From Methanobacteriaceae archaeon (GTDB taxonomy: Archaea > Methanobacteriota > Methanobacteria > Methanobacteriales > Methanobacteriaceae), in assembly GCA_900766745.1 (NCBI GenBank), contig CAAFWR010000070.1, forward strand, positions 1 to 17,246: a stretch of 17,246 nt of DNA, given 5' to 3'. The position numbers and the translations under genes were made by a program. The stretch's first letter is position 1. Each line of letters opens with the position of its first letter. The notes beneath the pieces were generated by a model. It was not told where the DNA came from and did no database searches. It saw only the letters and a program-made list of their open reading frames with translations. Below are positions 6,301 to 12,417 of the stretch, in pieces.

Positions 6301-8841
6301 TGCAATCTCGATAGTGACCTTGTCGTACTCGTTCTCGGCGATGATGCCTCTAGTGAGGACCTGCCACTTCTCGAAATTGGAATCGAATTCAAAGCGATAA
6401 TCTTTGGAATCACCATTCTTGTAGTGGAGGGTTACAGTCGCAGTGAACTCATCATTTTGAGTAGCCAGAGTATAACCGAAGAGAGTGAAGACAAGCTCGT
6501 CTCCAGCATCGCCCGACATGTTGATAGTTTGAGTAGCAGTATCCTTAGTATAACCACCGAGCTTAAGTACCTTGTTTCCAAGAGTCTTAGAGAAAGCCTC
6601 AGCATGAGGATTATCAGTAACGTAGGCACCAGTAAGATCCCAGCCAGAACCTTCATTCTCGAAGTAGCCGTTTCTGACGAAGTTGTATCTGACCTTGTGG
6701 TCGCCATAGGAGAGGTGGATGTCATCGAGGTAGGCGATATATTCACCACCAGTCAAGGTGATTGTGAGCTTCAACTTGAGGTTAGAGATTTTAGAACCGC
6801 CAGGAATCTCGACAGGATTACCATCAAGTGCTCTCCAAGGGAATGTGCCATCGATATCGTTAGAGATTTCGTAACTATTGGCCTTGGAAACGGTCTTGGT
6901 TTCGGTAGTCGTGCTACCACTAGAGTTTCCCCCGACCTGATAGCTCTCTTCCTCATCGTAGGAGAGATCGAGCTTGAGCGTAATCTGCTTGGCCTTCACA
7001 TTCCCGACAGCCTTAGCAAAGGCAGAGAAAGCGTAGACTCCAGCATTGGGATCCTTGATTTCCTGAGAGAAGACGATGTCATCTGTTCCTTTCTCAATCC
7101 TGAGACAGCGCTGTCCATAGACACCACCATCGATAGCTTTGAATGAGGAAACATTGCCTTTCTCAAGAATCCACTCAGAGTTCGTGAAGAAATCGTCGCT
7201 TCCGCTATCGAAGGAGTTGTTCTCAATGAGATTTCTCTCGTTGATCTGAACCTTGGATTCGGAGGAAACTTCGCTCATGTTCCCTTCATCGGCGCTATGG
7301 GCGTAGTTTCTGACCATCGACTTCCCCTCATCGTCGACTATGGACTTGCATCTTCCGTAATAGTCGAAGAAATAGTCGACGAAGTTGCCGTCGAAACAGG
7401 TAACTCTGGTCTGATAGGCAAAGTAATCGTATATGGTTGGCTGATTGTATTCGGGGCTCCCTATGTATTTGCGTATGATTTTGGAGACTTTGCCGCCTGC
7501 GTGCTCGACGGCTACCGCTATGCCGTTGGTCGTATCCTCGATAGAAGAAAGCCTTCCGCCAGACCAGACGAACCTGGCGATGGAAGCTTGGTTGCTCTTG
7601 GACTCGATTCGGAAGTAGACGGAGCTGATGTTCTCACCGTCGTAGGCGATTTGGACCACGGAAATGCAGGCGCCCCTGGAATTGTAGGCGATGACCTCGG
7701 AAACCTTCCCGGCGCTGTAGGAGAGGTCGATATGCTCCCCTTTGCCATTCTCGATTTTGGCAAGGCCATTGCCATCGTACGAAAGGGCAAGCTTGCCACC
7801 ATCGGCGAACGCATAGCCCGTGACTACGTAAGAGCCGCCGGAAGAGCTCCCCATGGTTACTTTATTACCAGCCTTATCCACGATGATTAGAGCGGTCTTA
7901 TCATCCTTGAGACAGAGATATTCAGCACTAGTTAGTGGCATGAAGTAGATTCCGGACCACGGCGCATCGGGAGTTATGGAGTATCTGGACTTGATGTCAG
8001 CCTTTTCCGCTCGCATATAGACCGTCTCTTTGCCAGTGTTATCGATGACGTTTATCGTTCCTATCTCATTAGAAGAGTCTTTGACAATCTCTACCTTCTT
8101 GAAATGGTTATGGGCGACATTGGCTCCAAAACCGCAGGAAGGAGAGCTGTCGCTAAAGGCGATGGAAAGAGCGCAGGGATTCTTCTCGTCGTCGGTCTTG
8201 GCAAGATCAATGGTGTGAATAAGCTCGCCAGAACATAGGTTGATGCTACCAGTTCCGGCGTTGCCGACATCGAACTGGTCGTACTCGTAGGAAGAATCCA
8301 TTCCCTTGACGATCGAGAGCATGCCGGTAATGGCGGCATCCTTCTTCAGGCTGTCCTCAATCTCAAGGACGTCCACCGAGCGGTTGATGTAGATTCCAAA
8401 GTAGAAGGTCTTGGACGCCGAGGTTGCGATCGCTTTGGCGAGGTAGCGCGTGAGGTCGAACTTGATATGAGCGGGAATGTCGTTGCTGTAGGCATCCGTA
8501 CCGATGCTGAAGTCGACCTCATCGATGAGATGGTCCCTCCCCCAAGAGAAGGAATTGAAGATTCCCTTGTCGAAGACGCTCTTGGCAATCGGGTATATCG
8601 CGCAGGTGCCCGAGGTGTTGTAGCCACAGATAGTCATGAGGAGATTGAAGGCGGCGATGGAGCCGATATCTGTTCCGATGTTGTCGATATCAAGCTTCAG
8701 CAAAATAGCGCTAGGCCCCTCGAAGGAAACCCTTCTGTTGGGATAGGCGCCGGTTGGCGCCTTGCTCCCCGATGGCCCGTAGTACTCGGCCTTGAGGCTG
8801 AATCTAGGGCTCGTCGAAAAACTGTTGAAATATTTAAGCAT
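3397..8841 (-). CDS. Giant YD/Rhs-repeat toxin, N-terminal 1,814 residues
   Basis: It starts at ATG 8841 with a strong AAGGAGG eight nt upstream that overlaps the stop of the preceding gene (13-nt gap). No Sec signal peptide is visible (MLKYFNSFSTSPRF...). Rough order of parts: a beta-rich N-terminal domain resembling DNRLRE (about 30-165); an RHS/YD-protein entry segment (about 190-240); YD-like strands; two carbohydrate-binding-like jelly rolls (about 535-710 and 720-860); many YD repeats (about 870-1160, e.g. TFSYDEHNKNYTKTDANG); two LamG/concanavalin-like domains (about 1250-1460 and 1555-1680); and more YD repeats to the end. Such shells encapsulate a C-terminal toxin. The gene stops at TAA 3397-3399 between GIG and TYDATIKDRLVSRSDG, where Tyr would be expected, and the same frame continues into the toxin part. 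Carbohydrate-binding modules suggest attachment to a glycan or cell wall. Confidence 0.85.
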   Translation of the reverse strand: MLKYFNSFSTSPRFSLKAEYYGPSGSKAPTGAYPNRRVSFEGPSAILLKLDIDNIGTDIGSIAAFNLLMTICGYNTSGTCAIYPIAKSVFDKGIFNSFSWGRDHLIDEVDFSIGTDAYSNDIPAHIKFDLTRYLAKAIATSASKTFYFGIYINRSVDVLEIEDSLKKDAAITGMLSIVKGMDSSYEYDQFDVGNAGTGSINLCSGELIHTIDLAKTDDEKNPCALSIAFSDSSPSCGFGANVAHNHFKKVEIVKDSSNEIGTINVIDNTGKETVYMRAEKADIKSRYSITPDAPWSGIYFMPLTSAEYLCLKDDKTALIIVDKAGNKVTMGSSSGGSYVVTGYAFADGGKLALSYDGNGLAKIENGKGEHIDLSYSAGKVSEVIAYNSRGACISVVQIAYDGENISSVYFRIESKSNQASIARFVWSGGRLSSIEDTTNGIAVAVEHAGGKVSKIIRKYIGSPEYNQPTIYDYFAYQTRVTCFDGNFVDYFFDYYGRCKSIVDDEGKSMVRNYAHSADEGNMSEVSSESKVQINERNLIENNSFDSGSDDFFTNSEWILEKGNVSSFKAIDGGVYGQRCLRIEKGTDDIVFSQEIKDPNAGVYAFSAFAKAVGNVKAKQITLKLDLSYDEEESYQVGGNSSGSTTTETKTVSKANSYEISNDIDGTFPWRALDGNPVEIPGGSKISNLKLKLTITLTGGEYIAYLDDIHLSYGDHKVRYNFVRNGYFENEGSGWDLTGAYVTDNPHAEAFSKTLGNKVLKLGGYTKDTATQTINMSGDAGDELVFTLFGYTLATQNDEFTATVTLHYKNGDSKDYRFEFDSNFEKWQVLTRGIIAENEYDKVTIEIAADTGNPCYVDAVQLYRDNFGKRYSYTEKKSMTELVGDNGKTSNITYGEDGEVTEATDESGDSYRYTFDRYKRVSQIASNQNTKVAFTYDASGKKNYTFLTSRDGENLVTHAEHDTYGNEISQTDDFGNTTTFSYDEHNKNYTKTDANGAVTDYDYGQKGELTSQSTKGKDGAISKVDYGYDNHGNLTSMKCDNGTTYGFEYSGDQQVKTVTIDGKTFSKTIYADKANGVNTGLPTKQYLGDDESSGCYSFEYDDKKRLSSIKFDENSIASYVYNEKDEICELDDAVNGIKTYFSYDSNGNATRVRDTESNVFGYSYDNLGNLQKESVFAFGMAMGYDYEYKCEYNDYTPSGYLTRLSRAFPDEVIKGGSGSDACFGGKYTLSTSFADVIDVEDKSPLGDAVASLSFKKDNAIICYQTDGFNTKRNEKSTAKNYFNRYSWENDFNRVRKTVFGWIKPTGEINGEQRVFAFARGEIDKIGFSLSVNPDGKLTFLDQFTGGNHSITTANSIEKGVWNLVGFEIEKGNGQFSVKVILNGEVKEETYASNGYFDYLKYFLVGAPSQALSQDELHKISSTSGASDTEEHPVNMAFRLAYVSVGCSEISKEEFDAIFSEGVKYLRENNVIDGASGVTYFNPEKLKGFDVVSLNGSLTSLKGMEPKSHVSIEKSYKNSKPGMFFFDDKGENAVHRHVYGSYSSIASLTPGISSKLSYDLLLKNQGTIGIRFKIDELSSDQVILSSKDDQGTEKLGLHIANGNILLISGTKLEDTGFKVTAGTWHQIAVSFGGGKVSICLDGQSKDIAVPEFSLDGCETAIGCRIGPGGVASNHLEGTLEMLVFSNSKCAPKTITDSISSVSVRTYYDSIGRTSEKRIYADGKVLTKKLTYAKNGTYTTTRVGSENNYSGNTIGYTYDSMGNTTDVVTKDKDGKAVSTKKYAYDSLSRLISSNVDGTKHTYTYDSNNNILTKDGIG

Positions 8842-8854
8842 ACGTAATGCCTCC

Positions 8855-9691
8855 TTAGAAGATGGACCTTATGTTCTCCAGCGCAGACAGGTCCATGTTC
8901 GTCTGCGCCTGTTCGAATCGAATGATGTCTACTTCCTTGCCGAGGTCTTTAGAGATGATTTCCTTAAGCCTTTGGACGAATCCATGCATCGCTAGAGGAA
9001 GTACGTCCTCCTCAAACTCTGCGAGAAGGTCGATATCGCTCCCAGCTGACTGAGTTCCATCGGCATAGGAACCGTATAGGAACAGATGCTTGATCCTGAA
9101 GTTGAGGGCAATCCAGTTTTTCTTCTCGCTGAAGTAATCCATGAGATCGCCATCGCTGAGAGCAGAGCCCTTTTCAGCTCTGCTCCTTGCGGTGGATTTC
9201 ATCCTGAGAATCAGCGTAAAGATTCCGATGTCGGTTCTTCCAAGAGTCTTCCTGATGTCCTTGAAGAGGACGGGAAGTGGATAGACATCGATATCCCTCT
9301 CTTTTCTGAAGAGATACCAGATCACGAGGCAGGCAAATTCGATGTTTAGCTGCCTTCTGGAACCAGTGACTTCCTCAAGAACCCTGGTGATTCTGAGTGT
9401 GATGTCCTCGCTCCTGCTGATGTAGTAGGCCTTCATCATCCTGTCGGCCGTATGCCTTGAGAGACTATGGCCCGACATAAGGTGATAGGACTTGGAGAAG
9501 ACTTCAGCGGATACCGGGGATTCCAGGTTTCTTTCTAGGTAATCCACCGCATCGGCAAGACTCTTCACGTAGCGTTCCTCAGGTGTGAGCGGTCGTCTCT
9601 GACAGGTGCAGACCTTCTTGGTCTCGGTCCTGTCCTGCTTCCTTCCCATCATCCAGGCGATGAGGTGCGGAAGGTTGTAGACCGCCTTCAT
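8855..9691 (-). CDS. Helical domain + minimal nucleotidyltransferase protein (second copy)
   Basis: A 278-residue protein whose ATG directly follows the stop codon of its paralogue, with an AGAGAGG about 10 nt upstream. The C-terminal third is a clear minimal nucleotidyltransferase (Pol-beta superfamily): GSYADG (Gly207-Ser208), SDID (Asp219, Asp221), and a later Asp245 in EVDII as the likely third carboxylate. All catalytic positions look intact, so it may transfer a nucleotide to a protein or RNA. Residues about 40-140 are helical and loosely recall a Fic/Fido core (ESPVSAEVFSKSYHLMSG, RMMKAYY), but no HPFxDGNGR motif is present. A CxC (CTC, residues 28-30) sits near the N-terminus. Its position between holin and toxin suggests a role in toxin maturation, control or release; the target is unknown. 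Confidence 0.7.
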   Translation of the reverse strand: MKAVYNLPHLIAWMMGRKQDRTETKKVCTCQRRPLTPEERYVKSLADAVDYLERNLESPVSAEVFSKSYHLMSGHSLSRHTADRMMKAYYISRSEDITLRITRVLEEVTGSRRQLNIEFACLVIWYLFRKERDIDVYPLPVLFKDIRKTLGRTDIGIFTLILRMKSTARSRAEKGSALSDGDLMDYFSEKKNWIALNFRIKHLFLYGSYADGTQSAGSDIDLLAEFEEDVLPLAMHGFVQRLKEIISKDLGKEVDIIRFEQAQTNMDLSALENIRSIF

Positions 9692-10543
9692 CTAGAAGAG
9701 CCTCTCTCTGAAGCGGATGAGATCGGGAGTCTGAGCGAAGCGGTCGGTGGAAGATATGACATCGGCTCTGAGTCCGAGGAGTTTTCCGATGAAGGACTTG
9801 GCTTCCTTGAGCTTCTTGATGCTGAATCCGTCCTTGAAATCGACGATGACGTCGGCATCGCTGTAGTCTCCGAAGGTTCCGTTGACGAGCGAGCCGGTGA
9901 GGTCGAGATGGACGATTCCGATATTGGCAAGATCAGCCTTCGCATTGAGAATCTTCTCCTTGATCTGCTCCTTAGTGATGGGAGTATGCTTGGTGTTGTA
10001 CCTGACGGAGACCTGATACTTACCCTTCAAGAGGTCCTCGAAGGAATCCTTGCTGAGACCACCTCTGACGAGGTCGAAGAGATAGCCCTTCTCAAAGCGG
10101 TAGAAGATGATGGGAAGGACGGAATCCCTCTTCATCGCTGCGTTGAAGGCGATGATCGCCATCGAGTTGGTGTAGGGACCGAAGGAAGGATTGAGAGAGA
10201 TGGCGTAGAAAGCATCGATGGCCCCCTTGATACCCTTGCAGTCGTCTCCAATCTCGGAAGCAATCTTTCCAATCCTGTCGGCGATGACAGAAATTTTGAA
10301 AATGTCGGCACACTCCATGAGAGTGTCCTTGTTGATTCCCTTCTCGACAAGATTCTCGAAGGCCTTCTTAGCCCTGGAGATGTAGATCTCGCTGTCGTTC
10401 TCAGCTTCCTTCTTGCCAAGGAAGACCTGATACTGATCGAAGAGCAGGAAACCCTTGTTGCTCTTCGGATTGGACTGCTTGAGGAAGCGGAAATCGATCT
10501 TCCCGTTGTAGTCCTTGTCGAATCTGATGAAATCATTGGTCAT
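9692..10543 (-). CDS. Degenerate Fido-like + minimal nucleotidyltransferase protein (first copy)
   Basis: A 283-residue protein. The start at 10543 is chosen because AAGGAGG lies about 8 nt upstream; it overlaps the holin stop by 11 nt. The C-terminal domain carries GSLVNG (Gly207-Ser208), SDAD (Asp219, Asp221) and Asp251 in RADVIS, a nucleotidyltransferase signature. Residues about 118-150 (NPSFGPYTNSMAIIAFNAAM then LPIIF) fall where a Fic protein would have HPFxDGNGR followed by a helix and 'PPIII', but the catalytic His and loop are replaced, so any Fic activity is probably lost. Key motif positions equal those of the downstream protein, and the tails are alike, so the two are likely diverged tandem duplicates. 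Function is unproven; antitoxin, modifier or phage-derived regulator are all possible. Confidence 0.65.
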   Translation of the reverse strand: MTNDFIRFDKDYNGKIDFRFLKQSNPKSNKGFLLFDQYQVFLGKKEAENDSEIYISRAKKAFENLVEKGINKDTLMECADIFKISVIADRIGKIASEIGDDCKGIKGAIDAFYAISLNPSFGPYTNSMAIIAFNAAMKRDSVLPIIFYRFEKGYLFDLVRGGLSKDSFEDLLKGKYQVSVRYNTKHTPITKEQIKEKILNAKADLANIGIVHLDLTGSLVNGTFGDYSDADVIVDFKDGFSIKKLKEAKSFIGKLLGLRADVISSTDRFAQTPDLIRFRERLF

Positions 10544-10826
10544 TGTTAGATACCTCCTTATTACCAAAGATCTGCTTGATGACCTGGTTGGCACCGGTAG
10601 CTCCGGCTCCCGATGCAAGGCCGATCATCAGGGCCTCATAGACGTCCTTCGCATTCATCATCCCCGGAGCGGTGTAGAAGATGAGGATTCCCATCAGACC
10701 TCCCGCTATAGCGGTCACAACCGGTATGAACCGGTAGGCCGACTGGAACTTCTTGAATGCGAGCTTGTAGATCTCTGCCAGTAGATAGCAGCAGACCACG
10801 ATGATGGGGATGGTCGCGTAGTTCAT
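10533..10826 (-). CDS. Phage-type holin
   Basis: A 97-residue membrane protein. The start at 10826 is preceded by AAAGGAGG at about 10 nt and overlaps the upstream gene by 4 nt. It has two to three hydrophobic segments: TIPIIVVCCYLLAEIYKLAF, then FIPVVTAIAGGLMGILIFY, then a small-residue-rich segment IGLASGAGATGANQVIKQIFG. The GA-rich turn followed by 'TNQ/ANQ..KQ' is typical of the phage holin family found in Bacillota lysis modules (Phage_holin_5-like). Holins oligomerise in the cytoplasmic membrane. No endolysin gene is present here, so the protein may release the neighbouring giant toxin rather than lyse cells for a phage. That role is inferred from context, by analogy with TcdE. Confidence 0.8.
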   Translation of the reverse strand: MNYATIPIIVVCCYLLAEIYKLAFKKFQSAYRFIPVVTAIAGGLMGILIFYTAPGMMNAKDVYEALMIGLASGAGATGANQVIKQIFGNKEVSNNDQ

Positions 10827-11134
10827 TGGTCGCGTACCTCCTTTCCAATCTGGGCGCACAGTTCGTCCGTGCGCTTTTCGGAATCCTTTAGGGACTCCTC
10901 AACCTTTGCGAGCCTCTCGGCGAGGTCGCGGTAGCGTATGTCGACCTCTGCTATGGATTTCTCCACACGGTCGACGCACGCCTTGATGTATCCAATGTCG
11001 GATAGGATCGTCCCCTCGTTGCGCCCCTCCTTCCTCTGGTCCGCTTTGTCAGACCTTCTGAAGGCCAGGAAGGCGAAGAGTATCGAGGCCAGGGATGCGA
11101 CGAGACCGACGACCGAAATGATTAGGTTCTCCAC
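10823..11134 (-). CDS. Small one-TM coiled-coil protein (XhlA/BhlA-like)
   Basis: A 103-residue protein with one N-terminal membrane helix (LIISVVGLVASLASILFAFL, about 4-23), a basic stop (FRRSDKADQRK), and a long charged heptad-type coiled coil (about 45-95: RVEKSIAEVDIRYRDLAERL). I favour the GTG start at 11134 because GAAAGGAAGG lies about 10 nt upstream, like the site before the HTH gene at 12208; an ATG at 11173 is in frame but has no SD. The layout matches small hemolysin XhlA-like or BhlA/UviB-like partners next to phage holins. It overlaps the holin start, so the two are probably made together and may cooperate at the membrane. Confidence 0.65.
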   Translation of the reverse strand: MENLIISVVGLVASLASILFAFLAFRRSDKADQRKEGRNEGTILSDIGYIKACVDRVEKSIAEVDIRYRDLAERLAKVEESLKDSEKRTDELCAQIGKEVRDQ

Positions 11135-11218
11135 ATGCGTGTACCTTCCTTTCGTTGAATGAGGGAGATTCATGCCCCCTCACTTATCAAGAACAAAGTG
11201 AATTCCGCTTTGACAACC

Positions 11219-11851
11219 TCAGCCGATGAATTTCTTCAGCTTTTCCTTTATTCCAGAGAGCCTTTTTGCTGCTGCCTGCCTAGATATTCCCTTTCTCCTC
11301 GCATACTCAGAAAGGTTAAAACCGACTTTCTGAAGTGCATTCAGGAAGACTTTGTCCTTATCAGGAAGCGAAGCGATGGCATCTTCAAAGCGACTACTCT
11401 CTGAATCGGGTTCAGAGACTTGAATCGGAAGCTCTACGTCAGAATCCTTCTGCTCTTTCTTCTCTTTCTGTTCTTCATCGCTGTCGCTATCATCCTCATC
11501 CCTCTGCTTCTCAGCCATCTGGTCTAGCGATAGGTAGGATTCGGTCTCCCTGACGTACTTCGACTTCAAGAAATTGAGCTTCCTCGATTCGGCCGCCTTC
11601 TTGATGGCGGATAGGAGTCTTTTGGAATCCTTCTCATCGTCGTTTCCGTCGATCTTGAAGGCACTGATGACTTTCCACACGCCATAGGTCATCTCCTGCT
11701 GGAGGTCTTCCCACCACCTGGATTTGACGTCCTTCACCATCGACTTCATCAGGGGTCTGAGCAGATTGAGGGCAATCTGGAAACGAACCTCCTCCTTCGT
11801 CCTCTGATAATCCTTCACGGCATTCAGCAACTTGATCGCATCTTCCTTCAT
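11219..11851 (-). CDS. Sigma-70-like regulator
   Basis: A 210-residue protein starting at ATG 11851, with GGAG a few nt upstream. Residues about 20-65 look like sigma region 2 (WWEDLQQEMTYGVWKVISAFK; compare the conserved 'DL.QE.....F' pattern). A very acidic, low-complexity linker follows (about 116-152), then a region 4-like helix-turn-helix at 155-210 (NLSEYARRKGISRQAAAKRL). It is the first gene of the minus-strand block, 84 bp ahead of the membrane protein, and likely switches on the holin and toxin genes. Its small size and toxin/holin linkage recall the TcdR/UviA/BotR group, but family membership is not proven. A phage late-gene sigma-like activator is the main alternative. Confidence 0.65.
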   Translation of the reverse strand: MKEDAIKLLNAVKDYQRTKEEVRFQIALNLLRPLMKSMVKDVKSRWWEDLQQEMTYGVWKVISAFKIDGNDDEKDSKRLLSAIKKAAESRKLNFLKSKYVRETESYLSLDQMAEKQRDEDDSDSDEEQKEKKEQKDSDVELPIQVSEPDSESSRFEDAIASLPDKDKVFLNALQKVGFNLSEYARRKGISRQAAAKRLSGIKEKLKKFIG

Positions 11852-11970
11852 CTTTTTCTCCGTTTCTCCGGAGCGAAAGACGCGGAAGAGGGCACACGAA
11901 AGCCACCCGTCGAACCGCGGAGAAAGTCTCCGGTATCCGATGGGCAGCCCTCGCAAATGAGCCGTCCACA

Positions 11971-12027
11971 GTCACCCAACGTTTTGCGACACCATGGTTA
12001 AGCAGGGTGACCGCCACCTTATGTGGC
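11971..12027 (-). other. Possible structured RNA leader of the sigma-like gene
   Basis: Two adjacent perfect hairpins, a 7-bp GTCACCC/GGGTGAC stem with a 27-nt loop and a 5-bp GCCAC/GTGGC stem with a 5-nt loop, lie 120-175 nt upstream of the sigma-like start. Further GC-rich pairing is possible closer to the gene. It may be regulatory or a non-coding RNA; no known class is recognised. Confidence 0.3.
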
Positions 12028-12087
12028 TATTTCTCAAAGCCAGTTTTCACCAGCAAGAAAAGTTTAAATAAAGAAAAAAAGCCAATG

Positions 12088-12126
12088 GTTGAAGACGGGC
12101 TGAATACTTGTTGAAAAAGTGTTGAA
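12088..12126. promoter_or_regulatory. Three GTTGAA repeats spaced by 11-bp multiples
   Basis: GTTGAA occurs at 12088-12093, 12110-12115 and 12121-12126, so the starts are 22 and 11 bp apart, close to two turns and one turn of the helix. They lie 35-73 bp upstream of the -10 of the defence operon and could be sites for the HTH regulator or for control of the leftward operon. Confidence 0.35.
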
Positions 12127-12134
12127 CAGTATTT

Positions 12135-12166
12135 TTGGATAAAAAATCCAATTTTTGTAGTATAAT
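12135..12166 (+). promoter_or_regulatory. Promoter of the defence operon with overlapping palindrome
   Basis: A perfect TATAAT (12161-12166) lies 42 bp before the HTH start codon. The -35 is weak: TTGGAT at 12135-12140 would give a 20-bp spacer. The same TTGGAT forms a 6-bp inverted repeat with ATCCAA (12146-12151) across a 5-bp A-tract, inside the promoter. That is a good candidate operator for autorepression by the HTH protein. Confidence 0.55.
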
Positions 12167-12207
12167 GAAACCGCTTGCATTTACTTAAAGCTGAAAGGAA
12201 GGTACAT

Positions 12208-12417
12208 ATGTTCAACTATGACAATCTCTGGAAGCTCCTCATAGACAAGGGTATGAAGAAGAAGGACTTGGTTCACGGAGCCAAAATAACTCCCACAGCC
12301 GTAGCGAATATGGGAAAGAGACAGCCCGTCAGCCTTGTGGTGATTGGCAAGATCTGCGATTTCCTCAAGTGCAGTATTTCCGATGTCGTCGAATACGAGA
12401 GGAGGGACGGCCTATGA
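12208..12417 (+). CDS. XRE/Cro-type HTH regulator
   Basis: A 69-residue protein made of a single helix-turn-helix domain. Its pattern (LIDKGMKKKDLVHGAKITPTAV...VSLVVIGKICDFLKCSISDVVEY) is that of the Cro/C1 HTH_26 group: short helices, 'm.k.dL....i....v', then 'l..Ic..L.c...di.e'. The start at ATG 12208 has AAAGGAAGG about 6 nt upstream. Its stop overlaps the next ATG (ATGA at 12414-12417), so it is translationally coupled to the HamA-like gene. Small XRE regulators often sit first in antiphage operons and keep them low until infection. Here it probably binds the palindrome or GTTGAA repeats just upstream. Confidence 0.8.
   Translation: MFNYDNLWKLLIDKGMKKKDLVHGAKITPTAVANMGKRQPVSLVVIGKICDFLKCSISDVVEYERRDGL

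Larger units (their letters stand above)
11852..12207. other. Divergent intergenic region with structured GC-rich segment
   Basis: This 356-bp gap separates the toxin block (leftward) from the defence operon (rightward). The left half (about 11852-12027) is GC-rich and full of possible stems: 11971-11977 with 12005-12011 (7 bp, perfect) and 12013-12017 with 12023-12027 (5 bp, perfect). It would be the 5' leader of the sigma-like mRNA. I could not match it to a known riboswitch. The right half is AT-rich and holds the defence-operon promoter and GTTGAA repeats. I found no convincing sigma-A promoter for the leftward operon. Confidence 0.5.

Noticed and set aside
4552..7146. Long plus-strand open frames (344 residues at 4552-5586 and 418 residues at 5890-7146)
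   Set aside because: They lie exactly antisense to the Rhs gene, have skewed Val/Ile/Leu/Glu/Asp composition, lack ribosome binding sites and show no motif. They arise from codon bias of the sense gene.
7297..7890. 197-residue plus-strand open frame
   Set aside because: Antisense shadow of the Rhs gene with no start signal or recognisable domain.
9665..10549. 294-residue plus-strand open frame
   Set aside because: Antisense to the first nucleotidyltransferase gene, which has a clear SD, overlaps its neighbours properly and carries catalytic motifs.
11160..11182. 6-bp stem with 11-nt loop between the sigma-like and membrane-protein genes
   Set aside because: Short, long-looped and without a T-run; not convincing as a terminator.
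11134..11219. Possible internal promoter between the sigma-like gene and the membrane protein (TTGTCA with TGATAA)
   Set aside because: The -35-like box is good but the spacing to the -10-like box is about 21 bp; too weak to call.
11634..12017. Minus-strand frame beginning GTG at 12017 across the leader of the sigma-like gene
   Set aside because: No SD, overlaps the sigma-like gene in another frame, and the protein reads as low-quality Arg-rich sequence; the region is better explained as non-coding and structured.
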